Assembly: GCA_015655615.1 (NCBI GenBank)
Contig: JAATES010000394.1
Span: 1 to 5,557 of the forward strand
DNA from: Actinomycetales bacterium
Lineage (GTDB): Bacteria; Actinomycetota; Actinomycetes; Actinomycetales; Cellulomonadaceae
Length of the DNA stretch: 5,557 bases
Reading direction: 5' to 3'
Shown here piece by piece: positions 1 through 5,557 of the stretch. The first letter of the stretch is position 1; each line of letters begins with the position of its first letter. A model generated the notes under the pieces. The model ran no database searches. It saw only the letters and a program-made list of their open reading frames with translations, and had not been told where the DNA came from. A program made the position numbers and the translations under genes.

Positions 1-1203
1 CCGTGCCGCACCTTTGGCCCGGACGATGTCGGCGTGCAGTCCCGCCAGGATCGAGTGCCGCACCTCCGGGCCCGTCGACGCCGTCGCGGTCCGCATCAGG
101 TCCCGCTCCGCTTCCCGGCGCAGCCGCACGATCTGTGCAACTGCCACGCGCTCGTCGACCCAGACCTGCAACTCGCCCACGGCCGCGGCAACCCGCTGCC
201 GTGCCGCCGCCACGCTCTTCCTGCTCGCTGCCGGGGCATGCCTCGTGATGCTCTCCAGGTCATGCAGCACGACGCCTGCGACCTCTGCCACAGCAGGATC
301 GACGTCATGGGCCAGTGCCAGATCGATCAGCACCAGAGTCCTGCGAGGCGGGACCTGCCGACGCCTCGCACCCTGCTCCCGCTCGCCGGACCTCAGCCGG
401 GCAGCGGCCACGGTGGCGGCGTCGAGGACCGTGCCCCGGCCTGAACAGGTCACCACGAGGTCGGCCTCCGCAAGCGCCGGGAGCAGACCCTCCGCGCCGA
501 CGGCCACCAGGGCACTGTCGGACAGGTCGCGGCTGGACACGAAGCCGTCCGCCCGGCCGCTGGGCGAATACACGCTCACCTCGGTGCAACCACGCGCTCG
601 CAACGCCGCCACCACCGCCCCGGCGTAGGAGCCTGTTCCGATCAGCAGTGCACGCAGCGACGACCAGGGCGGGGTTTCCCTGGCTGCCAGGTCGAGTGCG
701 ACGCCGACCACCGACCGGCCGTGTGCGCCGAGCTCCGTGGTGGAGTGGACTTGCCGCGACACCCGGGCGGCCCGCTGGAAGACCTGGTCCAGCAGGGTGG
801 ACATCGTGCCGTCCCGATGCGCGTCAGCGCTCGCCCGGCGCACCTGGCCGGTGATCTCCCGCTCGCCGATCACCATCGAGTCCAGACCACAGGCCACGTC
901 GAAAAGGTGCTCGGCCGCGTCCGATCCCCGGCGCACGGCCAGGCAGCCCCGCGTGGTCGCCTCGGACAGCCCGCTGCTCTGAACCAGGTGGTCGACCACC
1001 ACCGAGCCCACCGCCGCCGTCAGCCAGGGATCCGCCTCGACGTAGACCTCCAGCCGGTTGCAGGTCGCCAGGACCACCGCCCCGCTGACCCCGGGGACGT
1101 CGTCCATCACCTGCCGGGCCAGGGCATGCGAATCCGTGCTCAGCCGCTCCAGGAGGACCAGTCCCAGATCTCGGTGCGAGGCGCTGAAGGAGAAGATGTT
1201 CAC
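1..1203 (-). CDS. hemA: glutamyl-tRNA reductase (HemA), 3' end cut by the window
   Basis: Catalyses NADPH-dependent reduction of glutamyl-tRNA(Glu) to glutamate-1-semialdehyde, the committed step of C5 tetrapyrrole synthesis, in the cytoplasm. I translated the minus strand from GTG at 1203; it is open to base 1 (401 residues, no stop seen). The N-terminal catalytic domain has LATCNRLEVY with the nucleophile Cys48, then HLFDVACGLDSMVIGE (about 99-114) and the GQVRRA segment. The NADPH domain has the loop GTGSYAG (189-195) and VLIDLALAHDVDP (291-303). The C-terminal dimerisation domain (from about 342) ends in LHADIVRAK, which matches the usual LHxPTVRxK near the end of the family, so probably only a short tail is missing. 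The start at 1203 gives M-N-I-F-S-F, fitting the family N-terminus; an in-frame ATG at 1221 would add six residues. Neither start has a clear Shine-Dalgarno. It is divergent from the other hem genes, and its product is passed to HemL, encoded in the facing operon. Confidence 0.95.
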   Translation of the reverse strand, partial: MNIFSFSASHRDLGLVLLERLSTDSHALARQVMDDVPGVSGAVVLATCNRLEVYVEADPWLTAAVGSVVVDHLVQSSGLSEATTRGCLAVRRGSDAAEHLFDVACGLDSMVIGEREITGQVRRASADAHRDGTMSTLLDQVFQRAARVSRQVHSTTELGAHGRSVVGVALDLAARETPPWSSLRALLIGTGSYAGAVVAALRARGCTEVSVYSPSGRADGFVSSRDLSDSALVAVGAEGLLPALAEADLVVTCSGRGTVLDAATVAAARLRSGEREQGARRRQVPPRRTLVLIDLALAHDVDPAVAEVAGVVLHDLESITRHAPAASRKSVAAARQRVAAAVGELQVWVDERVAVAQIVRLRREAERDLMRTATASTGPEVRHSILAGLHADIVRAKGAAR

Positions 1204-1211
1204 CGATGCTG

Positions 1212-1217
1212 ATTCAA
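1212..1217 (-). promoter_or_regulatory. possible -10 box for hemA, leaderless transcript
   Basis: On the minus strand TTGAAT (1217 to 1212) matches TATAAT at four of six positions. It lies eight bases before GTG 1203, which would put the transcript start at or next to the start codon. A weak -35 candidate, TTGTGC, lies at 1242-1237 with a 19-base spacer. It overlaps the proposed hemC -10, so the two polymerases would compete. Inference only. Confidence 0.3.
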
Positions 1218-1237
1218 CCATCGAGGGCTGCACCGGG

Positions 1238-1243
1238 CACAAT
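1238..1243 (+). promoter_or_regulatory. possible -10 box for hemC, leaderless transcript
   Basis: CACAAT resembles the TAnnnT -10 pattern in its AAT end and A at position 2. It ends six bases before ATG 1250, the spacing expected if transcription starts at the A of the start codon. No good -35 is seen; TTCAAC at 1213-1218 is a weak candidate at 19-base spacing. Inference only. Confidence 0.3.
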
Positions 1244-1249
1244 CGACTC

Positions 1250-2902
1250 ATGACCTCGTCCGACGTGCCGCTGCTGCGCATCGGGACTCGCACGTCGGCG
1301 CTGGCCACCGCGCAAGCCCGACTGGTGGCAGGGGCATTGCAGTCACAAGTCCCCGGCCCCCTTCGCATCGAGCTGGTTCCCATCGTGACCGCGGGCGATC
1401 GCAGCCGCGCACCGCTGAGCACCCTGGGCGGAACCGGCGTGTTCGTCACCGCTCTGCGCGACGGGCTGCACCAGAATCGCTGCGACATCGCGGTGCACTC
1501 CCTCAAGGACCTGCCGACCGGCCCGGCCGACGGCCTGACCATGGCGGCCATACCGCTGCGGGCCGATCCTCGCGACGCACTCTGCGCCCGCGACGGGTGG
1601 ACGATGAGCACGCTCCCGCCCGGCGCCCGAGTCGGAACCGGCTCGCCGCGCCGCCGGGCCCAGCTGCTCGCCACCCGACCCGACCTCGATGTGGTCGAGT
1701 TGCGTGGCAATGTGGACACCCGGCTGAAGCGCGTAGCAGCTGGCGACCTCGATGCGGTCGTCCTGGCCGCCGCCGGCCTGCACCGGCTGGGTCGCCTGGA
1801 CACCATCACCGACTACCTCGAAGCGGGCACCATGCTGCCCGCCCCCGGTCAAGGTGCGCTCGCCATCGAGTGCCGGGCCGACGACCTGAACACCCGAGCC
1901 CTGGTCGCGGCACTGGACGACCTGCCCACACGGCTCGCGGTCACTGCGGAGCGCACGCTGCTGGCCACGCTGGAGGCGGGCTGCGCGGCTCCCGTCGGTG
2001 CGCTCGGCAGCTACGCAGCCGACCCGCGGAGCCTGACGCTGACCGCCGCGGTGCATGGCGCAGACGGGACGGCACAGCTGTGGCGCGGCGCGGAGGCACC
2101 GATGACAGGCGACCGTGAGCACGACCTCGCTGCTGCCGCCGGCCTCGGGGAGGCCGTGGCCCAGGACCTCCTCCGATCCGGTGCCAGGTCGCTCGCTCCG
2201 CCGCGCAGCACAGATCCAGCGCCGCGCGGCGGCCCACCGCCGCGCGTGCTCGTGCCCCTGCTCGCGGACGGGAGTCAGCGGCTCATCTCAGCGGTCGGGT
2301 CCCTCGGGTATGAGCCGGTCGTCGCAGCACTGCTTCGAGTCGAGCCTGCGCACGACACCGCGGCGCTGACGGAAGCCGCGGGACGGCTCACCCATGGCGA
2401 CCAGGACTGGCTGGTCCTGACCAGCGCACGCGCCGTGGCCGCTCTGCAGCAGACCACCGATGACTCGTTGTCCGCCATGCAGTCGGCCGGCGGATTCCGG
2501 GTCGCCGCGATCGGGCCCGCCACCGCAGGCCGGGCACGGGCTGCCGGTCTGCAGGTGGACCTGGTCCCGGCCCTGGTGCGGTCGGCATCGGGGCTGCTGG
2601 CCGCACTGACCACAGCGACAGCACGGGACGCTGCCGGAACTCCGCCCGCGACTGCGATCCGCGCGCTCCTGCCCCACTCCGATCTGGCCAGCTCCGAACT
2701 CGCCGATGGCCTCCGGGCGCAGGGCTGGCAGGTCGAGGAGGTGATCGCCTACCGCACGGTGCTCGCGACGTCACTGCCGCCGGAGGCGCAGGACGTCCAA
2801 GCCGTCGTGCTGACCTCGTCGAGCGCGGCGGTCGCGTGGGCGGGCCTGCGCCCCCCGACCGCACCCGGGGGGACGGCGCCCGCCCTGGTGTGCATCGGTT
2901 GA
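1250..2902 (+). CDS. hemC: HemC-HemD fusion (hydroxymethylbilane synthase / uroporphyrinogen-III synthase), HemD part ended early by in-frame TGA
   Basis: HemC joins four porphobilinogens into hydroxymethylbilane; HemD closes and inverts ring D to give uroporphyrinogen III. From ATG 1250 there are 550 codons with no stop between the two enzymes. HemC spans about 8-318: IGTRTSALA (Arg14), HSLKDLPT with catalytic Asp87, GTGSPRRR (Arg134, Arg135), LRGNVDTRL, and EAGCAAPVGA with Cys245, the attachment site of the dipyrromethane cofactor. A Pro/Gly-rich linker (about 319-331) leads to HemD: LVLTSARAVAAL (388-399), AAIGPATAGRARAAGL (419-434), HSDLASSELADGL (476-488), VIAYRTV (498-504), VVLTSSSAAV (519-528). 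The frame stops at TGA 2900-2902 inside the conserved IG-x-PTA region, so about 45 residues of HemD are lost; HemC is complete. The start at 1250 gives a normal HemC N-terminus; it lacks a Shine-Dalgarno and may be leaderless. First gene of the operon. HemC is certain; whether HemD works as shown is doubtful. Confidence 0.93.
   Translation: MTSSDVPLLRIGTRTSALATAQARLVAGALQSQVPGPLRIELVPIVTAGDRSRAPLSTLGGTGVFVTALRDGLHQNRCDIAVHSLKDLPTGPADGLTMAAIPLRADPRDALCARDGWTMSTLPPGARVGTGSPRRRAQLLATRPDLDVVELRGNVDTRLKRVAAGDLDAVVLAAAGLHRLGRLDTITDYLEAGTMLPAPGQGALAIECRADDLNTRALVAALDDLPTRLAVTAERTLLATLEAGCAAPVGALGSYAADPRSLTLTAAVHGADGTAQLWRGAEAPMTGDREHDLAAAAGLGEAVAQDLLRSGARSLAPPRSTDPAPRGGPPPRVLVPLLADGSQRLISAVGSLGYEPVVAALLRVEPAHDTAALTEAAGRLTHGDQDWLVLTSARAVAALQQTTDDSLSAMQSAGGFRVAAIGPATAGRARAAGLQVDLVPALVRSASGLLAALTTATARDAAGTPPATAIRALLPHSDLASSELADGLRAQGWQVEEVIAYRTVLATSLPPEAQDVQAVVLTSSSAAVAWAGLRPPTAPGGTAPALVCIG
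2223..2246 (+). repeat. GC-only hairpin at the HemC-HemD linker
   Basis: CGCGCGGCGG (2223-2232) and CCGCCGCGCG (2237-2246) are perfect reverse complements with a four-base loop, CCCA. The hairpin covers the Pro/Gly-rich linker that joins the HemC and HemD domains. It could be a by-product of Pro, Arg and Gly codons, or a leftover of an older intergenic region. Confidence 0.5.
2851..2872 (+). repeat. C6 / G6 inverted repeat shortly before the early stop
   Basis: CCCCCCG (2851-2857) pairs with CGGGGGG (2866-2872) around an eight-base loop. Both homopolymer runs are inside the HemD coding frame, 27 bases or more before TGA 2900. Such runs are prone to slippage and to sequencing error. The HemD-like frame is the same before and after them, so no net shift is visible. 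Confidence 0.45.
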
Positions 2903-3037
2903 CCGACGGCACAGGCTGCCACTGATCTGGGGCTGGAGGTCGGAGCGGTCGCCGAGGAGCCCACCCCCGATTCGATCGCCGCCGCACTGTCCGCGGTCCT
3001 TCCTGCGGCCCTCCCGACCCCCCGGAGCCTGCCATGA
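2903..3037 (+). pseudogene. hemD: HemD C-terminal tail beyond the in-frame TGA
   Basis: The frame of the HemC-HemD fusion continues without interruption for 44 codons after the TGA at 2900-2902. The translation, beginning [13 protein letters not shown] and including [13 protein letters not shown], matches the expected HemD C-terminus (usual pattern: IG-x-x-TA, then GL-x-V, then AEEPTPEGLVAAL). It ends at TGA 3035-3037, which overlaps the hemB start codon as ATGA. Third-position G+C in these codons is 34 of 44, as expected of live coding sequence in this genome, and no frameshift is present. The tail is therefore the true end of the gene, separated only by one stop codon. Without read-through it is not translated, as no convincing start with a ribosome site lies inside it. 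A full-length fusion would have 595 residues. Confidence 0.85.
3024..3027 (+). promoter_or_regulatory. ribosome binding site of hemB
   Basis: GGAG lies six bases before ATG 3034, inside the last codons of the original hemD frame. It is the clearest Shine-Dalgarno of the operon and confirms the hemB start. It may let HemB be made even when ribosomes stop early at 2900. Confidence 0.7.
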
Positions 3038-4038
3038 CATCTCGCGCCATTCGCCCACGCCGACTGCGCCGCACCCCGGCCCTGCGGGACATGGCGACTC
3101 AGACCCGGCTCCATCCGGGTGACCTGGTGCTCCCGGTCTTCATCCGCGAAGGCCTCACCACCCCGGTCCCGATCGCCTCCCTGCCGGGAGTCGTCCAGCA
3201 CACCCGGGACTCGTTGCGCCGCACCGCCACCGCCGCGGCTGAGGCGGGCCTGGGCGGACTCATGCTCTTCGGCGTTCCGGAACGCCGCGATGCGGTCGGA
3301 AGCGGGGCCACCGATCCCGACGGCGTGCTCACCGTCGCCGTCCGTGACGTGGCAGGCGAGGTCGGCGACGACCTCGTGATCATGACCGACGTGTGCCTAG
3401 ACGAGTTCACCGACCACGGGCACTGCGGCGTCCTCGCTGCGGATGGATCGGTCGACAATGACGCGACCTTGGCACGGTATGCGGACATGGCGGTGCTGCA
3501 CGCCGCAGCAGGCGCTCATGTGGTCGCCCCCTCGGGGATGATGGACGGTCAGGTCGGCGCGATCCGTGAGGCACTGGAGGCAGCGGGGCAGCAGGACACG
3601 GCGATCCTGGCGTACTCCGCCAAGTACGCGTCCGGGCTCTATGGTCCATTCCGTGAGGCGGTCGAGTCGACATTGGCCGGAGACCGCAGGACCTATCAGA
3701 TGGACCCAGCCAACCGCCGTGAGGCCCTGCGGGAGACCGAGCTCGATGTGGCGGAGGGCGCCGATCTGCTCATGGTGAAGCCCGCCGGCTCGTACCTGGA
3801 CGTCCTTGCCGATGTGGCAGCCTGGTCGCCCGTGCCGGTGGCCGCGTATCAGGTCTCCGGGGAGTACGCCATGATCGAGGCGGCCGCGGCCCACGGCTGG
3901 ATCGACCGGGACAGGGTGGTGCAGGAGTCGCTCGTCAGCATCAGACGGGCCGGGGCCGACCTCATCCTGACCTACTACGCACTCGAAGCCGCCGGGTGGC
4001 GGGCCGGTGGACTCGCCGAGCGGCGGCACACACCGTGA
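3034..4038 (+). CDS. hemB: delta-aminolevulinic acid dehydratase / porphobilinogen synthase (HemB)
   Basis: Condenses two 5-aminolevulinate molecules to porphobilinogen; cytoplasmic, usually an octamer. The 334-residue length is normal for the family. N-terminal part: [14 protein letters not shown] and [10 protein letters not shown] (31-40). The metal region reads [14 protein letters not shown] (119-132), with Cys121, Asp123 and Cys131. The two Schiff-base lysines are Lys197 in AYSAKYAS and Lys249 in [12 protein letters not shown]. Also present are [13 protein letters not shown] (166-178), YGPFREA and YQVSGEYAM (272-280). ATG 3034 is preceded by GGAG at 3024-3027, six bases away, and overlaps the original hemD stop as ATGA, so HemB was probably translationally coupled to HemD. 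The early hemD stop leaves 131 untranslated bases before this start, and HemB synthesis may then rest on its own ribosome site. Ends in TGA overlapping the hemL start. Confidence 0.97.
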   Translation: MTSRAIRPRRLRRTPALRDMATQTRLHPGDLVLPVFIREGLTTPVPIASLPGVVQHTRDSLRRTATAAAEAGLGGLMLFGVPERRDAVGSGATDPDGVLTVAVRDVAGEVGDDLVIMTDVCLDEFTDHGHCGVLAADGSVDNDATLARYADMAVLHAAAGAHVVAPSGMMDGQVGAIREALEAAGQQDTAILAYSAKYASGLYGPFREAVESTLAGDRRTYQMDPANRREALRETELDVAEGADLLMVKPAGSYLDVLADVAAWSPVPVAAYQVSGEYAMIEAAAAHGWIDRDRVVQESLVSIRRAGADLILTYYALEAAGWRAGGLAERRHTP

Positions 4039-5348
4039 TCAGCAATGAGGCGGCGTTCGCGCGCGCGCAGCGGCTGATGCCCGGCGGCGTGAGCTCTCCC
4101 GTGCGCGCCTACGGGTCCGTGGGAGGCGCGCCCCGGTTCCTGGCCTCCGCACACGGTCCCTACGTCACCGACGTCACCGGACGGCAGTTCGTGGACCTGG
4201 TGGCCTCGTGGGGGCCTGCCCTGCTGGGCCATGCCCACCCGTCCGTGGTCTCGGCCGTGCAGTCGGCTGCCGCTCGCGGCCTCGGCTTCGGTGCTCCCAC
4301 CGAAGCCGAGGCCGATCTCGCTGAGGCCATCGTTGCGCGGGTCGGTGCCGTCGAGCGGCTGCGGCTGGTCTCCACGGGGACCGAGGCGACGATGACGGCG
4401 GTCCGGCTCGCGCGCGGCGTCACCGCTCGCCCGCTCCTCGTGAAGTTCGCAGGCTGCTATCACGGGCACGTCGACTCCCTGCTCGCCGAGTCCGGTTCCG
4501 GAGTCGCCACCCTGGCGTTGCCCGGATCCGCCGGGGTCACCGCGGCGACGGCCGGTGAGACCGTCGTCCTGCCCTACAACGACGTGGCCGCCGTGGCCGA
4601 GGTCTTCGCCCAGCGGGGCGGCCAGATCGCCGCGGTGATCACCGAGGCCGCGGCGGCGAACATGGGGGTGGTCGCCCCCGAGCCCGGATTCAACGCGGAG
4701 TTGCGCGCACTCACCCGGGCGCACGGCGCGCTGCTCATCATGGACGAGGTCCTCACCGGATTCCGGGTCGGGCCGTCCGGCTGGTGGGGCCTGGAAGGCG
4801 CACTCGCAGGGTGGTCCCCCGACCTCTTCACGTTCGGCAAGGTGATCGGCGGCGGCCTGCCGGTGGCCGCCCTCGGCGGACGCGCCGACGTCATGGACCA
4901 TCTGGCTCCGCATGGGGACGTGTACCAGGCGGGGACGCTGTCCGGCAACCCCGTGGCCGTGGCGGCCGGGCTGGCGACCTTGCGGGCCGCCGATGCGGCG
5001 GTCTACCGGCGGCTCGACGACGTGGCTCAGGTGGTGTCCGAGGCGACCTCCGCCGCACTGACCGACGCCGGGGTCGCCCATCGCGTCCAGCGGGCGGGCA
5101 ACCTGTTCTCCATCGCCTTCCGGCCCGATCCCATCCGGGACTACGCCGACGTCAGGGACCAGGAGGGATGGCGCTACCCGCCGTTCTTCCACGCGATGAT
5201 GGATGCAGGTGTCCTGTTGCCGCCGTCGGTCTTCGAAGCCTGGTTCGTGACAGCGGCGCACGACGACATAGCCCTCGACCGCATCCTCGCCGCACTGCCG
5301 GCGGCGGCCCGGGCCGCCGCAGCCGCGACCGACCCGCTCAGACGGTGA
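4035..5348 (+). CDS. hemL: glutamate-1-semialdehyde 2,1-aminomutase (HemL)
   Basis: PLP-dependent class III aminotransferase-fold enzyme that turns glutamate-1-semialdehyde into 5-aminolevulinate. It is known in other species to associate with HemA, so the labile aldehyde is handed over. The 437 residues from GTG 4035 match the family length. Visible marks are [11 protein letters not shown] (15-25), [16 protein letters not shown] (113-128), [11 protein letters not shown] (140-150), [10 protein letters not shown] (236-245, Asp237 contacting the PLP ring nitrogen), [18 protein letters not shown] (265-282, PLP Lys269) and [12 protein letters not shown] (297-308). GTG 4035 overlaps the hemB stop as GTGA, the natural coupled start; an in-frame GTG at 3996 would add 13 residues inside hemB and is less likely. 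No strong Shine-Dalgarno is seen. The C-terminus is Ala/Arg-rich. The last 11 bases overlap convergent purQ. A perfect 17-bp hairpin lies over codons 81-94. Confidence 0.97.
   Translation: MISNEAAFARAQRLMPGGVSSPVRAYGSVGGAPRFLASAHGPYVTDVTGRQFVDLVASWGPALLGHAHPSVVSAVQSAAARGLGFGAPTEAEADLAEAIVARVGAVERLRLVSTGTEATMTAVRLARGVTARPLLVKFAGCYHGHVDSLLAESGSGVATLALPGSAGVTAATAGETVVLPYNDVAAVAEVFAQRGGQIAAVITEAAAANMGVVAPEPGFNAELRALTRAHGALLIMDEVLTGFRVGPSGWWGLEGALAGWSPDLFTFGKVIGGGLPVAALGGRADVMDHLAPHGDVYQAGTLSGNPVAVAAGLATLRAADAAVYRRLDDVAQVVSEATSAALTDAGVAHRVQRAGNLFSIAFRPDPIRDYADVRDQEGWRYPPFFHAMMDAGVLLPPSVFEAWFVTAAHDDIALDRILAALPAAARAAAAATDPLRR
4277..4314 (+). repeat. perfect 17-bp stem hairpin inside hemL
   Basis: Bases 4277-4293 are the exact reverse complement of 4298-4314, with a four-base loop CTCC at 4294-4297. 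It covers hemL codons 81-94 ([14 protein letters not shown]), a segment whose GAPTEAE core is conserved in the family, so the pairing is reached through codon choice. There is no T-run after it. In RNA this would be a very stable hairpin about 240 bases into hemL. Function unknown. Confidence 0.7.
5301..5320. terminator. 20-bp perfect GC palindrome, candidate terminator between hemL and purQ
   Basis: Bases 5301-5320 (GCGGCGGCCC followed by GGGCCGCCGC) are a perfect 20-bp palindrome. In RNA it folds as an eight-pair stem with loop CCGG. It lies in the last codons of hemL and begins 17 bases after the purQ stop on the minus strand, a typical terminator position for purQ. No T-run follows on either strand, so termination, if real, would be of the U-tract-less type. 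The Ala-rich hemL codons could also produce it by chance. Confidence 0.4.
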
Positions 5349-5557
5349 CGAGGGACGCCAGGACCGAGGTGAAGAACCCCAGCCCGTCGATGCCACTGCG
5401 GCGTCCGTCGCCACCCCGGGGGCCGAAACCTCGCTCGACCGCGTGCTCGGGGTGGGGCATCAGCCCGACCACGTTGCCCGCTGCGTTCGTGATCCCGGCG
5501 ATGTCGTGGCGGGACCCGTTGGGATTGCCGCCCGCGTACCGGAACACCACGCGGCCC
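5338..5557 (-). CDS. purQ: phosphoribosylformylglycinamidine synthase subunit PurQ, C-terminal part only
   Basis: Glutaminase subunit of FGAM synthase, the fourth step of purine synthesis; it supplies ammonia from glutamine to PurL. Only the last 72 residues are in the window; the start and the catalytic cysteine lie to the right. The visible part has [37 protein letters not shown] with the His and Glu of the class I glutaminase triad (PHPEH at 5457-5443), and the closing [13 protein letters not shown]. It ends in TGA at 5340-5338. Convergent with hemL and overlapping it by 11 bases, so it is a separate transcription unit unrelated to heme synthesis. A methionine-type codon (GTG) at 5550 is internal, not the start. 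Confidence 0.93.
   Translation of the reverse strand, partial: GRVVFRYAGGNPNGSRHDIAGITNAAGNVVGLMPHPEHAVERGFGPRGGDGRRSGIDGLGFFTSVLASLVTV

Larger units (their letters stand above)
1204..1249. promoter_or_regulatory. divergent hemA / hemCD-hemB-hemL intergenic control region
   Basis: These 46 bases are the only non-coding stretch in the window and separate the divergent start codons of hemA (GTG 1203) and the hem operon (ATG 1250). Any promoter for either side must lie here or reach into the opposite coding region, so the two promoters must overlap or sit back to back. Neither gene has a Shine-Dalgarno at normal spacing, which fits leaderless mRNAs, common in actinobacteria. The promoter role follows from geometry. 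Confidence 0.6.

Noticed and set aside
987..1000. 14-bp perfect palindrome GGTGGTCGACCACC within hemA
   Set aside because: Short enough to be expected by chance in a GC-rich window of this size, and it lies in coding sequence with no supporting context.
1237..1242. TTGTGC on the minus strand as half of a Rex redox-repressor site
   Set aside because: Rex controls hem genes in Streptomyces, but the matching TTCACAA-type half is absent at the needed distance.
1058..1249. Open extension of the hemC frame upstream into hemA, including ATG 1196 just after AAGGAG
   Set aside because: The added residues do not resemble the HemC N-terminus and overlap hemA. The AAGGAG is only three bases from that ATG and is the complement of conserved hemA codons.
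1343..2122. A 259-codon open frame on the minus strand, antisense to hemC
   Set aside because: Shadow of hemC in a high-GC genome; no motif and no plausible start signal.
2900..2902. UGA recoded as an amino acid by a changed genetic code or as selenocysteine
   Set aside because: hemB, hemL and purQ all end in TGA at expected positions, so TGA is a normal stop here. HemD has no catalytic Cys at this position and no clear selenocysteine hairpin was noticed right after it.
3996..4034. Longer hemL beginning at GTG 3996
   Set aside because: Adds 13 Arg/Ala-rich residues within hemB; the GTGA overlap start at 4035 gives the normal family length.
3975..5414. A 479-codon open frame on the minus strand, antisense to hemL
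   Set aside because: It mirrors the wobble-position G+C bias of hemL, has no recognisable domain, is rich in Gly, Arg and His, and hemL beneath it is unmistakable.
1..5557. Search for a mobile element, defence system, CRISPR array, tRNA or other new system
   Set aside because: The whole window is filled by core heme and purine genes with even composition; no direct repeats, transposase, array or RNA gene could be seen.

Overview
The window is a dense piece of a high-GC (roughly 70% by eye) Actinomycetota chromosome. Nearly every base is coding. The glutamyl-tRNA reductase has features I associate with Micrococcales-type HemA proteins: an N-terminus of the form M-x-x-F-S, a GTGSYAG nucleotide-binding loop and a following SPSGRA segment. 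I therefore suggest Micrococcales or a close relative, as an inference from memory and not from a search.

Layout, left to right. hemA (glutamyl-tRNA reductase) is on the minus strand from 1203 and runs off the left edge. After a 46-base divergent intergenic region comes a plus-strand operon: a hemC-hemD fusion (from 1250), hemB (3034-4038) and hemL (4035-5348). At the right edge the 3' end of purQ (purine synthesis) enters on the minus strand and overlaps the end of hemL tail to tail by 11 bases.

Together the heme genes encode every enzyme of the C5 pathway from glutamyl-tRNA to uroporphyrinogen III: HemA makes glutamate-1-semialdehyde, HemL converts it to 5-aminolevulinate, HemB makes porphobilinogen, HemC makes hydroxymethylbilane and HemD closes the ring. 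Junctions inside the operon are 4-base start/stop overlaps (ATGA before hemB, GTGA before hemL), which suggests translational coupling.

The main anomaly is an in-frame TGA at 2900-2902 in the HemD part of the fusion. It sits inside the conserved I-G-x-x-T-A region. The same frame stays open for 44 more HemD-like codons and ends in the TGA that overlaps the hemB start. As given, the fusion protein lacks its last 45 residues. This is either a recent nonsense mutation, a base-call error or a read-through site. Other points are the hemC-hemD fusion itself, a perfect 17-bp hairpin inside hemL, a 20-bp perfect palindrome placed like a terminator for purQ, and a 46-base divergent region with candidate leaderless promoters. 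I see no mobile element, CRISPR array, RNA gene or new system. This is core metabolism with a few local oddities.
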